NCBI GenBank assembly: GCA_903910585.1 | Contig: CAIWAH010000252.1 | Location: 1 to 64,000, forward strand | DNA: 64,000 nucleotides | Source: an uncultured Verrucomicrobiota bacterium | Lineage (GTDB): Bacteria; Verrucomicrobiota; Verrucomicrobiia; Limisphaerales; UBA9464 | Direction of reading: 5' to 3' | Shown here: positions 19,406-28,189 of the stretch, piece by piece | Layout of the letters: every line of letters begins with the position of its first letter | Position numbering within the stretch: position 1 is the first letter of the stretch | Translations under genes and position numbers: made by a program | Notes under the pieces: generated by a model | Seen by the model: the letters and a program-made list of their open reading frames with translations, nothing else | Database searches by the model: none | Told to the model about the DNA's origin: nothing

Positions 19406-19888
19406 GGTCGGACTGGGCCGATGGTATCCGGGAGTTCATCGGCCGCCGGAATCCGGACTTGAGCGGCGCCGGCAGCGGGGGACGGCCGGGCGAAGAATAT
19501 TCTGAAACAAAATGGCGGGCCGCCGGTTTCTTCCACGCAGATACCGCCGGCCACGGTGCATCCGGAAACTTTTTGCGAACGGATTGAACCGCGACGGCGT
19601 TACACGGTCGGAACGGCGGGTCAGGGGCGTTGTGGTGCCATTCGGTGTCGGTCCATTCTGGGAGGAACCGAGGCTGACACCTCAGCAGTTCGTGTGTGGG
19701 TTGGCTTCGGATGAAGCCGCCGGCACCACGGCGCCCCTGGCCCGCCGGCGCCTTTTCAGGCCCGTTTTCCCCACATTTTCCCCGCGTGGAACGGGCTTAC
19801 GTCGTTCGACGTATTTTCGGAACGGAACCACGGCAGTAGGAAACAGCGCGTCACTTGTAGCGCGTCGTTACCCATCCACTGCCTCCGC
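19406..19888. other. Divergent intergenic region with an AT-rich palindrome
   Basis: This 483-bp stretch lies between the leftward kinase and the rightward DUF1800 gene, and I see no convincing gene in it. It should hold both promoters. The only low-GC patch is at 19493-19513 and contains the perfect 10-bp palindrome AGAATATTCT (19494-19503), followed by GAAACAAAAT. On the minus strand this could serve as a -10 region or operator for the kinase gene, but no matching -35 is convincing. Confidence 0.4.
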
Positions 19889-22756
19889 ATGAACCGATAC
19901 CATCCGCGAATCCCGTCGGGCCCGCCGGCCCGCTGGCTGGCCCTGCTGCTCACAGTCCTTGGTTTGCTGAGCTCCCGGCTGTTGGCCCAAGTCTATGGCC
20001 CGATCGACATCTGGCCCCAGAACAACTCCCTCGAGGTCGGCTCCAGCCGGCAGTTCGGCGCCTACGTGCCGATCACGCCCAACACGGTGAGCTGGTTCGT
20101 GAACGACGTGCCCGGCGGCAACGCCACCCTCGGCACGATCAGCGCCAGCGGGCTCTATCAGGCGCCGGCGGTGGCGCCGGCCAACAGCGTGCTGACGATC
20201 AAGGCCCAAAGCACCGCTTACCCGACTTCGTTCAAGACGACCACCCTCACGGTGACCCGGAAGTATCCGTGGCTCTGGGGGGTGAACCCCTCAACCCTGC
20301 AGGTCGGCAACTTCCAGGTAAGCCTGAACGGCGCCAACTTCACTCCTGACGCCGTGGTCCAGGCCAACAGGGTTGATCTGCCCACGACCTATGTTTCGTC
20401 CACGTCGCTGAAGGCCACCGGCACCGCGGCGGCGACCGGCACCCTTAAGTTCGCGGTCCGACTGCCCGGCCCGGGCCCGGTGACCGGCAATTCGGTGAAT
20501 GCCACCGTGAGTGCGCCGACCATCACGGTCGCGGTGGCGCCTGCCTCCTCGTCCGTCCAGTTGGGCAACTCGCAGACCTTTGTCGCGACGGTGTCGGGCT
20601 CGGCCAACACCGCGGTGACGTGGTCGGTCATCGGGGGCTCCGCCAACGGCACCGTGACCGCGGGGGGCGTCTTCACCGCGCCGCCGGTCATGCCGGCGTC
20701 CGCGACGGTCAAGGTGCGGGCGACTTCGGCGGCCAATGCCTCGGTGTTCGGGGAGGCGACCGTCACCCTGACCCAACCGCCGGCGGTGTCGGTCGCGGTG
20801 GTTCCCGCCAGCAGCACCGTGGCGCTGGGGACGACCAAGAGTTTCTCCGCGACCGTTTCAGGCAGCCCGAACACGGCGGTGACCTGGGCGGTGGTGGGCG
20901 GTTCCGCGAACGGCTCCGTGACCGCGGGCGGCCTCTACACCGCACCGGCCAACCTGCCTGCCTCACCCACTGTGATCGTCCGGGCCACTTCCCAGGCCAA
21001 TGCGCTCGTGTCGGCCGACGCGGTGGTCACGCTGGTCCCGCCGCCGGTGATCGTGGCCGTAAATCCCCCGACGGCGACGGTGCAGGTCGGTTATACCAAG
21101 CAGTTCACCGCGACCGTGACCGGCACGGCGAACACCGCCGTCACGTGGACGGTGTTCGGCGGCTCCGCGAACGGGTCGGTCACGCTGACCGGCAATTTCG
21201 TGACGCCGGCGGCCCTGCCGGCCAACCCGGTGGTGACCCTTCGGGCAGTCTCGGTGGCGGATCCGACGTCCTTCGCCGATGCGACCATCACGCTGCTGCC
21301 GGGCACCGACTATGCCGCGCTCCTGTGGGCGGCCCGGATCGCCGAACAGACGTCGTTCGGTCCCAATTCCGCCCTCCTCGCCAACATCCAGCAGCTCGGG
21401 CTGACGGGCTACCTTGCGGAGCAGTTCAGCCTGCCGCAGACGCTGATTCCGACCCCGGCGGACAACTCCGTGAACACGCTCCAGCAGTGGCAGCTGAACA
21501 CCTTCACGACGGCTCCGGACCAGCTGCGCCAGCGGGTGATCCACGCGCTCAGCCAGATCATCGTCGTGTCGGCGAACAAGAACGTTTACGCCGACGCGAT
21601 GCTTCCGTGGATGCGGGCGCTCAGCGCGAACGCCTTCGGGAACTACCGCGACCTGCTCCGCGAGGTCACCATGAGTTCGTCGATGGGCAAATACCTCGAC
21701 CTCGCGAACTCGTCCAAGGCTGGCCTGGGTTCCGCCCCCAACGAGAACTATCCGCGCGAGATCATGCAGCTGTTCACCATCGGCCTCTGGAAGCTGAAGC
21801 CGGACGGCACGCTGCTGTTCGACACCAACGGACTCGCCCAGTCCACCTACTCGCAGGCGGACATCGTGGAGCTGTCCCGCGCCCTGACCGGCTGGGTCTA
21901 TGCCCAGCCGCCGGGCGGCAACACCTATGAGTGGCACGGTGCACCGATGGTTCCCAACCAGGCGCGCCATGACACCGGCGCCAAGACGGTGCTCGGCACG
22001 ACGATTCCTGCCGGGCAGACGGTGGAGGAGGACCTCGAAAGCGTGCTGGAGATCCTGATGTCCCACCCGAACACCGCGCCGTTCATCGCGACCCGCCTCA
22101 TCCGCAGCCTCGTGATGTCGAATCCGACGCCGGGCTACATCCAGCGGGTGGCGGATGTGTTCGCCGCCACCGACGGCGACCTGCCGGCCACCCTCACGGC
22201 GATCATCACCGATGCCGAGGCCCGGCAGGATGTTCCCGCCGGACCGGCGGTGGGCCGCCTCAAGGATCCGATCCTGCACACGTGCGGCTTCCTGCGGGCG
22301 CTGAACGGCCACTTCAAGAATCCGAACCAGATCGTTTACCTGTTTGAGAACCTGGCCCAGTCCCCGCTGAACGCGCCGTCGGTCTTCAGCTGGTTCTCGC
22401 CCCTGTATCGGCTGCCGCATGACACGATGGTCGGTCCCCGCGGCACGATCTTTGGTCCGGAGTTCCAGGTTTACACGCCGATGGAGGCCACCCTGCGAGG
22501 CAACTTCTTCAACTACATGCTGGCGAACCCGAACAGCGGCGACTTCACGGTGGACCTGACCCCGTTCCAGCCGTTTGGCAACGACATGGCCGGGCTCGTC
22601 GAGCTCGTGAACCAGAAGCTGCTCTACGGCCGCATGAGCGCGGCGATGAAGCAGACCCTCATCGACGCCGCGGCGCCGGGCTACGACGCCGGCACGCGCA
22701 TCCAGACCGTCCTCTACCTCACCGCGTTGAGCGGCCAATACGCCGTCCAGCACTGA
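19889..22756 (+). CDS. Secreted DUF1800 family protein with Ig-like repeats
   Basis: Exported protein of 955 residues. Residues 1-33 form a signal peptide (ARWLALLLTVLGLLSSRLLA). Residues about 35-470 are a string of bacterial Ig-like (BIG2-type) modules. Three consecutive units are nearly regular, starting at about 20530, 20791 and 21049 with a period of 86-87 residues and the phrases VTWSVIGGSANGTVTAGG, VTWAVVGGSANGSVTAGG and VTWTVFGGSANGSVT. Residues about 477-955 are the DUF1800 domain (LLWAARIAEQTSFGP, LREVTMSSSMGKYLD, NENYPREIMQLFTIGL, ALTGWVY). DUF1800 proteins are usually encoded just before a DUF1501 protein, as here (37-bp gap). The biochemical role is unknown; the Ig modules suggest surface exposure or glycan contact. 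Confidence 0.9.
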   Translation: MNRYHPRIPSGPPARWLALLLTVLGLLSSRLLAQVYGPIDIWPQNNSLEVGSSRQFGAYVPITPNTVSWFVNDVPGGNATLGTISASGLYQAPAVAPANSVLTIKAQSTAYPTSFKTTTLTVTRKYPWLWGVNPSTLQVGNFQVSLNGANFTPDAVVQANRVDLPTTYVSSTSLKATGTAAATGTLKFAVRLPGPGPVTGNSVNATVSAPTITVAVAPASSSVQLGNSQTFVATVSGSANTAVTWSVIGGSANGTVTAGGVFTAPPVMPASATVKVRATSAANASVFGEATVTLTQPPAVSVAVVPASSTVALGTTKSFSATVSGSPNTAVTWAVVGGSANGSVTAGGLYTAPANLPASPTVIVRATSQANALVSADAVVTLVPPPVIVAVNPPTATVQVGYTKQFTATVTGTANTAVTWTVFGGSANGSVTLTGNFVTPAALPANPVVTLRAVSVADPTSFADATITLLPGTDYAALLWAARIAEQTSFGPNSALLANIQQLGLTGYLAEQFSLPQTLIPTPADNSVNTLQQWQLNTFTTAPDQLRQRVIHALSQIIVVSANKNVYADAMLPWMRALSANAFGNYRDLLREVTMSSSMGKYLDLANSSKAGLGSAPNENYPREIMQLFTIGLWKLKPDGTLLFDTNGLAQSTYSQADIVELSRALTGWVYAQPPGGNTYEWHGAPMVPNQARHDTGAKTVLGTTIPAGQTVEEDLESVLEILMSHPNTAPFIATRLIRSLVMSNPTPGYIQRVADVFAATDGDLPATLTAIITDAEARQDVPAGPAVGRLKDPILHTCGFLRALNGHFKNPNQIVYLFENLAQSPLNAPSVFSWFSPLYRLPHDTMVGPRGTIFGPEFQVYTPMEATLRGNFFNYMLANPNSGDFTVDLTPFQPFGNDMAGLVELVNQKLLYGRMSAAMKQTLIDAAAPGYDAGTRIQTVLYLTALSGQYAVQH

Positions 22757-22793
22757 AACCGCCGCTCCTGAAACCACGAACTTTGTCGCAGTC

Positions 22794-24161
22794 ATGAATC
22801 AGCATTCCATCTCCCGCCGCAGCCTTCTCAAGGGAATCGGCGCCACCGCGATGCTCACTCGCTTCGGCTGGATGAACGCCCTCGCGCAGCAGAATCCGCC
22901 CGATTACAAGGCGCTCGTCTGCATCTTCCTTGTCGGTGGCAATGACGGTCACAACACCGTCGTGCCGCTCACGCAGTCGGAGTTCAACGCCTACAAGTCC
23001 GCCCGGGGCACGCTCGCGCTGCCGGACAACAACGGCCCGCTGGTCCAGATCCAGGACCAGGTCACGGGCACGCCGTTCGGCCTGAATCCCGGCCTCACCT
23101 CCCTCGCGCCGTTCTGGAACTCGGGCCGGCTGGGCGTGCTCGCGAACGTGGGCATGCTGGTGAAACCCGTGACCCGCGCGCAGTTCCTCGACCCCGCCAA
23201 TCCCGTTGCACTGCCGACCAACCTGTTCTCGCACTCCGACCAGATCCAGCAGATGCAGGCGGCGATTCCGTCGAGCTCGGCCGGCACCGGCTGGGGCGCC
23301 CGGGCGGCCGACATGGTCAGCGGGCTCAATGGCGGTTCCGCCTTTCCGGCGGCGATATCCTGTGCCGGCCCGGCGCTGTTCTGCACGGGCAACATCGTGC
23401 AGTCGGCCAGCCTGCTGCCGGGCTTTGACCTGAATCCCAGCGGCATGAGCCTCTGGCCGGCTTCGGCCGGCACCGCCCGCCTCAACGGCCTCCAGCAGGT
23501 GCTGCAGTTCGACAGCGGACTCGCGCTCGTGCAGGCGGCGAACAAGGTCCGCAAGGATGCGCTCGATCTCAATGCGCTCATGCAGGGCGGCAACGCCCAG
23601 ATCAGCACGGTGTTCCCGGGCGAAAGCCTCGGGGCCCAGCTCCGGCAGGTGGCCAAGCTCATCAAGCTGCGCGACACGACCGGCGTGAAGCGGCAGGTGT
23701 TCTTCTGCAGCCTGGGCGGCTTCGACACGCACGGTTCGCAGGCGTGGCAGCACTGGGATCTGCTCACCCAGGTGTCCACGGCGATGGCCGCGTTCCAGAA
23801 CTGCATGGAGAACGAGCTGGGCGTGGCCAATCAGGTCACCAGTTTCACGCTGTCGGACTTCGGCCGCACGCTCCAGCCGAGCGGCTCCGGCTGCGACCAC
23901 GGCTGGGGCAACCACCACTTCATCCTCGGTGGCGCGGTGCAGGGCGGACGGATTCACGGCACCTTCCCCACGCTGGCCTTGGGCGGACCGGATGACAGCG
24001 GTTCCCGTGGGGCGCTCATTCCGACGACCTCGGTCGAGCAATACGCCTGCACGTTGGCGAAGTGGCTGGGGGTGGCCGACGAGGATTTGCCGACGGTGTT
24101 CGGCAACCTCTATCAGAACGTCAATCTGTTCGGGGCGCCGACGCTGAACTTCATGGCGTGA
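22794..24161 (+). CDS. DUF1501 family secreted protein
   Basis: Protein of 455 residues with a twin-arginine-like N-terminus (ISRRSLLKGIGATAM), so probable Tat export of a folded protein. The body carries DUF1501 features: VCIFLVGGNDGHNTVVPL near residue 45, FCSLGGFDTHGSQ near 305, and SDFGRTLQPSGSGCDHGWGNHHFILGG-type residues near 355, which resemble the metal-binding His/Asp pattern of the alkaline-phosphatase/sulfatase-like fold. It follows the DUF1800 gene by 37 bp and ends at a strong terminator, so the two form an operon. The pair is widespread in Planctomycetes, Verrucomicrobia and some Proteobacteria, with no proven activity. A hydrolase role is only a fold-based guess. Confidence 0.9.
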   Translation: MNQHSISRRSLLKGIGATAMLTRFGWMNALAQQNPPDYKALVCIFLVGGNDGHNTVVPLTQSEFNAYKSARGTLALPDNNGPLVQIQDQVTGTPFGLNPGLTSLAPFWNSGRLGVLANVGMLVKPVTRAQFLDPANPVALPTNLFSHSDQIQQMQAAIPSSSAGTGWGARAADMVSGLNGGSAFPAAISCAGPALFCTGNIVQSASLLPGFDLNPSGMSLWPASAGTARLNGLQQVLQFDSGLALVQAANKVRKDALDLNALMQGGNAQISTVFPGESLGAQLRQVAKLIKLRDTTGVKRQVFFCSLGGFDTHGSQAWQHWDLLTQVSTAMAAFQNCMENELGVANQVTSFTLSDFGRTLQPSGSGCDHGWGNHHFILGGAVQGGRIHGTFPTLALGGPDDSGSRGALIPTTSVEQYACTLAKWLGVADEDLPTVFGNLYQNVNLFGAPTLNFMA

Positions 24162-24173
24162 CGGTGTGTGTCG

Positions 24174-24211
24174 CGGGTGCCGGCTTCCCCCCGGGGTCGG
24201 CACCCGTTTTT
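24174..24211 (+). terminator. Rho-independent terminator after the DUF1800/DUF1501 operon
   Basis: A perfect 9-bp stem pairs CGGGTGCCG (24174-24182) with CGGCACCCG (24198-24206), with a 15-base loop. It is followed at once by TTTTT at 24207-24211. It sits 13 bases after the DUF1501 stop codon. Confidence 0.9.
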
Positions 24212-24282
24212 CTTTTCCGGTCGGCCTCCGCTGTCCGGCGGCTTATCGCGCGCCGGTGACGGATGCCGTCCCGAGCCCGGGC

Positions 24283-25587
24283 TCATTCCGCCGAGATCCG
24301 GTCGGTGCGCAGGTAAGGACGCAGCGGTTCCGGAATGGCGATGCTGCCGTCGGCCTGCTGGTGGGTTTCGACCAGGGCGACGAACAGGCGGGCGAGGGCG
24401 GTGCCGGAGCCGTTGAGGATGTGCGGGAAGCGGTTTTCGCCGGTCTCGGTCTTGTAGCGCAGGTTCATGCGCCGGGCCTGGTAGTCCTCACAGTTCGAGC
24501 AGCTCGAGACCTCCAGGAAGGTTCCCTGTCCGGGCGCCCACACCTCGATGTCATAGGTCTTGGCCGAGGCGAAGCCCATGTCGCCGGTGCAGAGGTTGAT
24601 CACCCGGTAGTGCAGGCCCAACAGCTGGAGCACCTTCTCGGCGTTGCCGACCATCTTCTCGAGTTCGTCGTAGCCGGTCTCCGGGGTGACGATCTTGATC
24701 AGCTCCACCTTGTCGAACTGGTGCACGCGGATCATGCCGCGGGTGCCCAGACCGGCCGCGCCGGCCTCGGCGCGGAAGCAGGGGGAATAGGCGCAGTAAC
24801 GCACCGGCAGTTGGGCGACGCCGAGGAGTTCCTCGCGGTGGATGTTGGCGACGGGCGCCTCGGCGGTGGGCAGCAGGTAAAGTTTCCCCATCGTCGCGCT
24901 GTCGAGGCCTTCCTGCACGGCGTAGGCCTGGTCGCGGAACTTCGGGAACTGGCCGACGCCGAACATGCAATGCTCGCCGATGATGTAAGGTGGGGCGACC
25001 TCACGGTAGCCGTGCTCGTGGATGTGCAGGTCGAGCAGGAAATTGATCAGGGCGCGTTCCAGCCGGGCGCCCCAGCCGGTGTAAAGGAGGAAGCCGGAAC
25101 CGCTGAGCTTGGTGCCGCGGGCGAAGTCCAGCAGCTTCAGCTTTTCGCAGAGCTCGACGTGGTTCAGTGCTTGGAACGGGAAGGTCGCCTTCGCGCCGTG
25201 GACCCGGATCTCGGGATTGTCGGCGGCGTCCCTGCCCAATGCCACGCTGGCGTGAGGGAGGTTGGGAATGGTTGCGAGCAGGGCGTCGCGGGCGGCCTCC
25301 GCCTCGGCCACCGTGCGGTCCAGTTCGGTGATGCGGTCGCCGATGGTGCGGACTTCCGCCTTTTTGGCCTCCGCTTCAGCGGTCTTCTTCTGGCCCATCA
25401 GCGCGCCAATTTCCTTCGAGGCGGCGTTCCGTTTGGCCTTGAGCTGCTCGACCTCGGCCAGGGACGAACGGCGGCGTTCGTCGTGGGCGAGCACTTCGGC
25501 GACCTTGACCTCGTCGCCGGCGTGGCGGGTGGCAAGGCGTTCGCGGACGAAGTCGGGCTTATCCCGGAGCAACTTGATGTCGAGCAT
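24283..25587 (-). CDS. serS: Seryl-tRNA synthetase
   Basis: Class II aminoacyl-tRNA synthetase that charges tRNA-Ser (and tRNA-Sec where present), in the cytoplasm, as a homodimer. The 434-residue length is typical. The start MLDIKLLRDKPDFVRERL matches the family N-terminus, so the Met at 25587 is preferred over 25599. Residues about 30-105 form the long tRNA-binding antiparallel coiled coil (KAKRNAASKEIGALMG). The catalytic domain shows motif 2 (FRAEAGAAGLGTRGMIRVHQF) and motif 3 (NGSGTALARLFVALVE). It is convergent with the DUF1501 gene, from which it is isolated by the terminator, and divergent from the beta-barrel gene at 25773. Confidence 0.97.
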   Translation of the reverse strand: MLDIKLLRDKPDFVRERLATRHAGDEVKVAEVLAHDERRRSSLAEVEQLKAKRNAASKEIGALMGQKKTAEAEAKKAEVRTIGDRITELDRTVAEAEAARDALLATIPNLPHASVALGRDAADNPEIRVHGAKATFPFQALNHVELCEKLKLLDFARGTKLSGSGFLLYTGWGARLERALINFLLDLHIHEHGYREVAPPYIIGEHCMFGVGQFPKFRDQAYAVQEGLDSATMGKLYLLPTAEAPVANIHREELLGVAQLPVRYCAYSPCFRAEAGAAGLGTRGMIRVHQFDKVELIKIVTPETGYDELEKMVGNAEKVLQLLGLHYRVINLCTGDMGFASAKTYDIEVWAPGQGTFLEVSSCSNCEDYQARRMNLRYKTETGENRFPHILNGSGTALARLFVALVETHQQADGSIAIPEPLRPYLRTDRISAE

Positions 25588-25718
25588 GGCGGCGGACACT
25601 AGGGAAGGGGGCCGATTGTCGGCAAGCGGAGGAAAACATCGGAAAACTCAAGTGCCGGCCCGAGCCTGCCGATTTTCCGGATGAAGTCCTTTGACGCCGT
25701 TTCCGATCCTGTTTTCGC

Positions 25719-25740
25719 CGGTGACTGCCACTGGTCACCG
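25719..25740. promoter_or_regulatory. Inverted repeat in the serS/beta-barrel divergent region
   Basis: CGGTGAC (25719-25725) and GTCACCG (25734-25740) form a 7-bp inverted repeat with an 8-base spacer, about 33 bp before the beta-barrel gene start. It could be an operator or a 5' UTR hairpin. A TTGACG at 25691-25696 resembles a -35 box but lacks a convincing -10. Confidence 0.35.
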
Positions 25741-25772
25741 CCGGACGGCTCACTTAGGCTGACTCCGAACGC

Positions 25773-26639
25773 ATGAAAACCCTGTCCTGTCCCCTGGCCG
25801 GCACCCTATCCCTCTGCACCGTCTTGACGCTATGCGCGGAGGAGCCGGCCGCCGACAAGAGCCAGTATCACCTGTTCAACCCGACGCCCAAGGAGCTGAT
25901 GCGCGAGCTGAGCACGGACCGCCCCGATCAGACGGAGAGCCCCATCACCGTGGACGCCGGCCGCGTGCAGCTCGAATGGGACCTGGCCAACGCCACCTTT
26001 GACCGTGACCGTAGCGGCGGTGGGAATGTCTCCACCCGCCAGTTCGGGGTGGGCGGGGTCAACGCCAAGGTAGGGCTGCTGCACAACGTGGATCTTCAGC
26101 TCGTGCTGGACGGCCATGTGGACTCCCGCGTGACCGACAACGTCGCCGGCACCGTGGTCAAGGGCTCGGGCTTCGGCGAAATGCAGACCCGCCTGAAGGT
26201 GAATCTCTGGGGCAATGACGGCGGCCGGACGGCGTTGGGAATCATGCCGTTCGTAAAATGGCCGCTGCCCCGGTCGGGCGTCCGCAACGGTGAGGTGGAG
26301 GGCGGCGTGATTCTGCCCTTTGGCATGGACCTCGGCGCCGGCTGGGGCCTGGGCGCGCAGACCGAGGTGGACATCGTCAGTGACGGCGCCAACGGGCATG
26401 ACTTCGAATATTTCAACACGATCACCGTGGGCCACGACATCATCGGCAGCCTGGCCTTTTACCTCGAATTTGCCGCCTTGGTGACGCCGGAGAGCGGCGG
26501 CCCGTGGCAGGGACAGGTGGACTTGGGCTTTACCTACGGCATTGGTGACAACATGCAGTGGGATTTCGGCTGCAACTTCGGGGTCACCCGTTCGGCGCCG
26601 GATTACAACCCGTTCCTCGGTTTTACGGTCCGCTTCTAG
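25773..26639 (+). CDS. Outer-membrane beta-barrel protein, MetA-pathway (phenol degradation) transporter-like
   Basis: Exported protein of 288 residues. A signal peptide (about residues 1-22) is followed by the N-terminal phrase STDRPDQTESPITVDAGRVQLE, which is highly characteristic of the putative MetA-pathway/transporter family (Pfam Phenol_MetA_deg). The rest alternates amphipathic beta-strands (VGLLHNVDLQLVLDG, KVNLWGNDGGRTALGIMPF, WGLGAQTEVDIVSDG) and ends in GFTVRF, with the terminal aromatic residue used by the barrel assembly machinery. The family is annotated as a transporter from its early context only, so the actual solute is unknown. It is probably a monocistronic unit ending at the hairpin at 26683. 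Confidence 0.82.
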   Translation: MKTLSCPLAGTLSLCTVLTLCAEEPAADKSQYHLFNPTPKELMRELSTDRPDQTESPITVDAGRVQLEWDLANATFDRDRSGGGNVSTRQFGVGGVNAKVGLLHNVDLQLVLDGHVDSRVTDNVAGTVVKGSGFGEMQTRLKVNLWGNDGGRTALGIMPFVKWPLPRSGVRNGEVEGGVILPFGMDLGAGWGLGAQTEVDIVSDGANGHDFEYFNTITVGHDIIGSLAFYLEFAALVTPESGGPWQGQVDLGFTYGIGDNMQWDFGCNFGVTRSAPDYNPFLGFTVRF

Positions 26640-26682
26640 TTCGCGGTGGCGAAGGCTGGAGTCTTCCGGCCGCTTGCCGTTC

Positions 26683-26712
26683 AATGCCCCGGTGTTCACC
26701 GGGGCATTTCTG
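26683..26712 (+). terminator. Hairpin terminator after the beta-barrel gene
   Basis: A perfect 12-bp inverted repeat pairs AATGCCCCGGTG (26683-26694) with CACCGGGGCATT (26697-26708). It is followed by TCTGTTT, a weak T-rich tract. It lies 43 bases after the stop codon. The same bases are open in the frame of the downstream gene, which argues that the downstream gene does not start this far up. Confidence 0.75.
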
Positions 26713-26796
26713 TTTGGGAAGGGCCGCGCCTGCCGGCTGGCATGTGCTTTGGCGCTCGCCGTTGGGGCCGGTTGTGTTTCGGGACACCACTCCGCG

Positions 26797-28110
26797 ATGA
26801 AGGCCACCGAAATGCAGATTACGACGGTTCCACACGGACATATCCTGACGAACGTGGGTGCCTGGTCGGCCGATGGCGAATGGCTGGCCTACGACATCCG
26901 GTCGGATGCCGCGGGCGACAGGTTTGATGGCAACCGCATTGAGGCCGTGAACGTCCGCACGCGGGAGGTCCGCGTCCTGTATCGCGCCGCCAACGGGGCT
27001 CACTGCGGCGTGGTCACTTGGAATCCCATTCGTCCCCAGCTGGTGTTCATCCATGGGCCCGAGGCACCCACGCCGGACTGGCAATACGGCCCCTACCACC
27101 GCGAAGGCGCCCTCGTGGAGTTCGCGGAGCCGGGCCGGATGAGGCGACTGGATGCGCGCGACCTGACGCCGCCGTTCACGCCGGGTGCGCTGCGGGGCGG
27201 TTCGCACGTCCATGTTTTCAGTGCCGACGGCGCCCTCGTGAGCTTCACCTACGAGGACCATGTGCTGGCGGAACTGCCCGAACATCCCTCCCACCACCGC
27301 AACCAGCGCAATCTCGGAGTGACCGTGGTTGGGCAGCCCGTGAAGGTGTCGCGCGGCCACCCGCGGAACCACGACGGGGACTTCACCGTGATGGTCACTC
27401 GGACCGTCAATGAACCGCGCCCGGGCTCAAACGAGATCCGGAAAGCCTTTGAGGAAGGCTGGGTGGGAACCAACGGCTACGTTCGGACGGATGGAACCCG
27501 GCAACGGCGCGCCCTGGCGTTTCAGGGCCACGTCGTGACCTCCGCCGGGGAGACGATTTCCGAGGTGTTTCTGGCCGACCTGCCCGATGACCTGACCCGG
27601 CCGGGAGGCGGACCCTTGGCGGGCACGGAAACCCGCCGGCCCGAACCGCCGGCCGGAGTGGCGCAGCACCGGCTGACGTTCACCGCGGACCGGAAATATC
27701 CCGGCATCCAGGGGCCGCGACACTGGCTGAGAACGGCCCCGGACGGCAGCCGGATTGCGTTCCTGATGCGGGATGACGCGGGCGTCGCCCAGTTGTGGAC
27801 CGTATCGCCCAACGGCGGCCCGGCGGTGCAGTTGACCCGCAACGAATGGGGCATCGCTTCGACCTTCACGTGGAGTGCGGACGGCCGCTGGATTGCCCAT
27901 GTCATGGACAATTCCGTCTGTGTGACCGATACGGCCAGCGGTCGCACCCATCGCCTGACCGAACGGAGTGACGATGCCGGTGCGCCGCGGCCGGAAGCCT
28001 GTGTTCTTGCGCCGGACGGCCGCCGCATCGGATTCGTCCGCCGGGTGCGGCAGGCGAAAGGGGAGTTCAACCAGGTCTTTGTCGTGGAACTTCCGGCCGG
28101 ACTCCGCTGA
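26797..28110 (+). CDS. DUF3748 protein, YidR-like beta-propeller
   Basis: Protein of 437 residues resembling E. coli YidR along most of its length. Recognisable YidR-like phrases include ILTNVGAWSADGEWLAYDIR, VIYRA-like VLYRAANGAHCGVVTWNP, VFIHGPE, ALRGGSHVHVFSADG, VSFTYEDHV, EEGWVG, RRLTF-like HRLTFTADRKYPG, and FLMRDDAGVAQLWTVSPNGG. The repeated DG and W motifs indicate a TolB/WD-like propeller. The ATG at 26797 matches where YidR begins. The frame is open further up and encodes LACALALAVGAGC, which looks like a lipobox, so translation from a non-ATG codon between 26713 and 26760 giving a lipoprotein cannot be excluded. The function of YidR itself is not established. Confidence 0.85.
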   Translation: MKATEMQITTVPHGHILTNVGAWSADGEWLAYDIRSDAAGDRFDGNRIEAVNVRTREVRVLYRAANGAHCGVVTWNPIRPQLVFIHGPEAPTPDWQYGPYHREGALVEFAEPGRMRRLDARDLTPPFTPGALRGGSHVHVFSADGALVSFTYEDHVLAELPEHPSHHRNQRNLGVTVVGQPVKVSRGHPRNHDGDFTVMVTRTVNEPRPGSNEIRKAFEEGWVGTNGYVRTDGTRQRRALAFQGHVVTSAGETISEVFLADLPDDLTRPGGGPLAGTETRRPEPPAGVAQHRLTFTADRKYPGIQGPRHWLRTAPDGSRIAFLMRDDAGVAQLWTVSPNGGPAVQLTRNEWGIASTFTWSADGRWIAHVMDNSVCVTDTASGRTHRLTERSDDAGAPRPEACVLAPDGRRIGFVRRVRQAKGEFNQVFVVELPAGLR

Positions 28111-28189
28111 GCCCGCCACGCGGTTTCCTTACAAAGCTGTAATGGTCCGGAAAGCTTCCGGTCATCCGGCGGATGTCTGTTGTGGGCAG

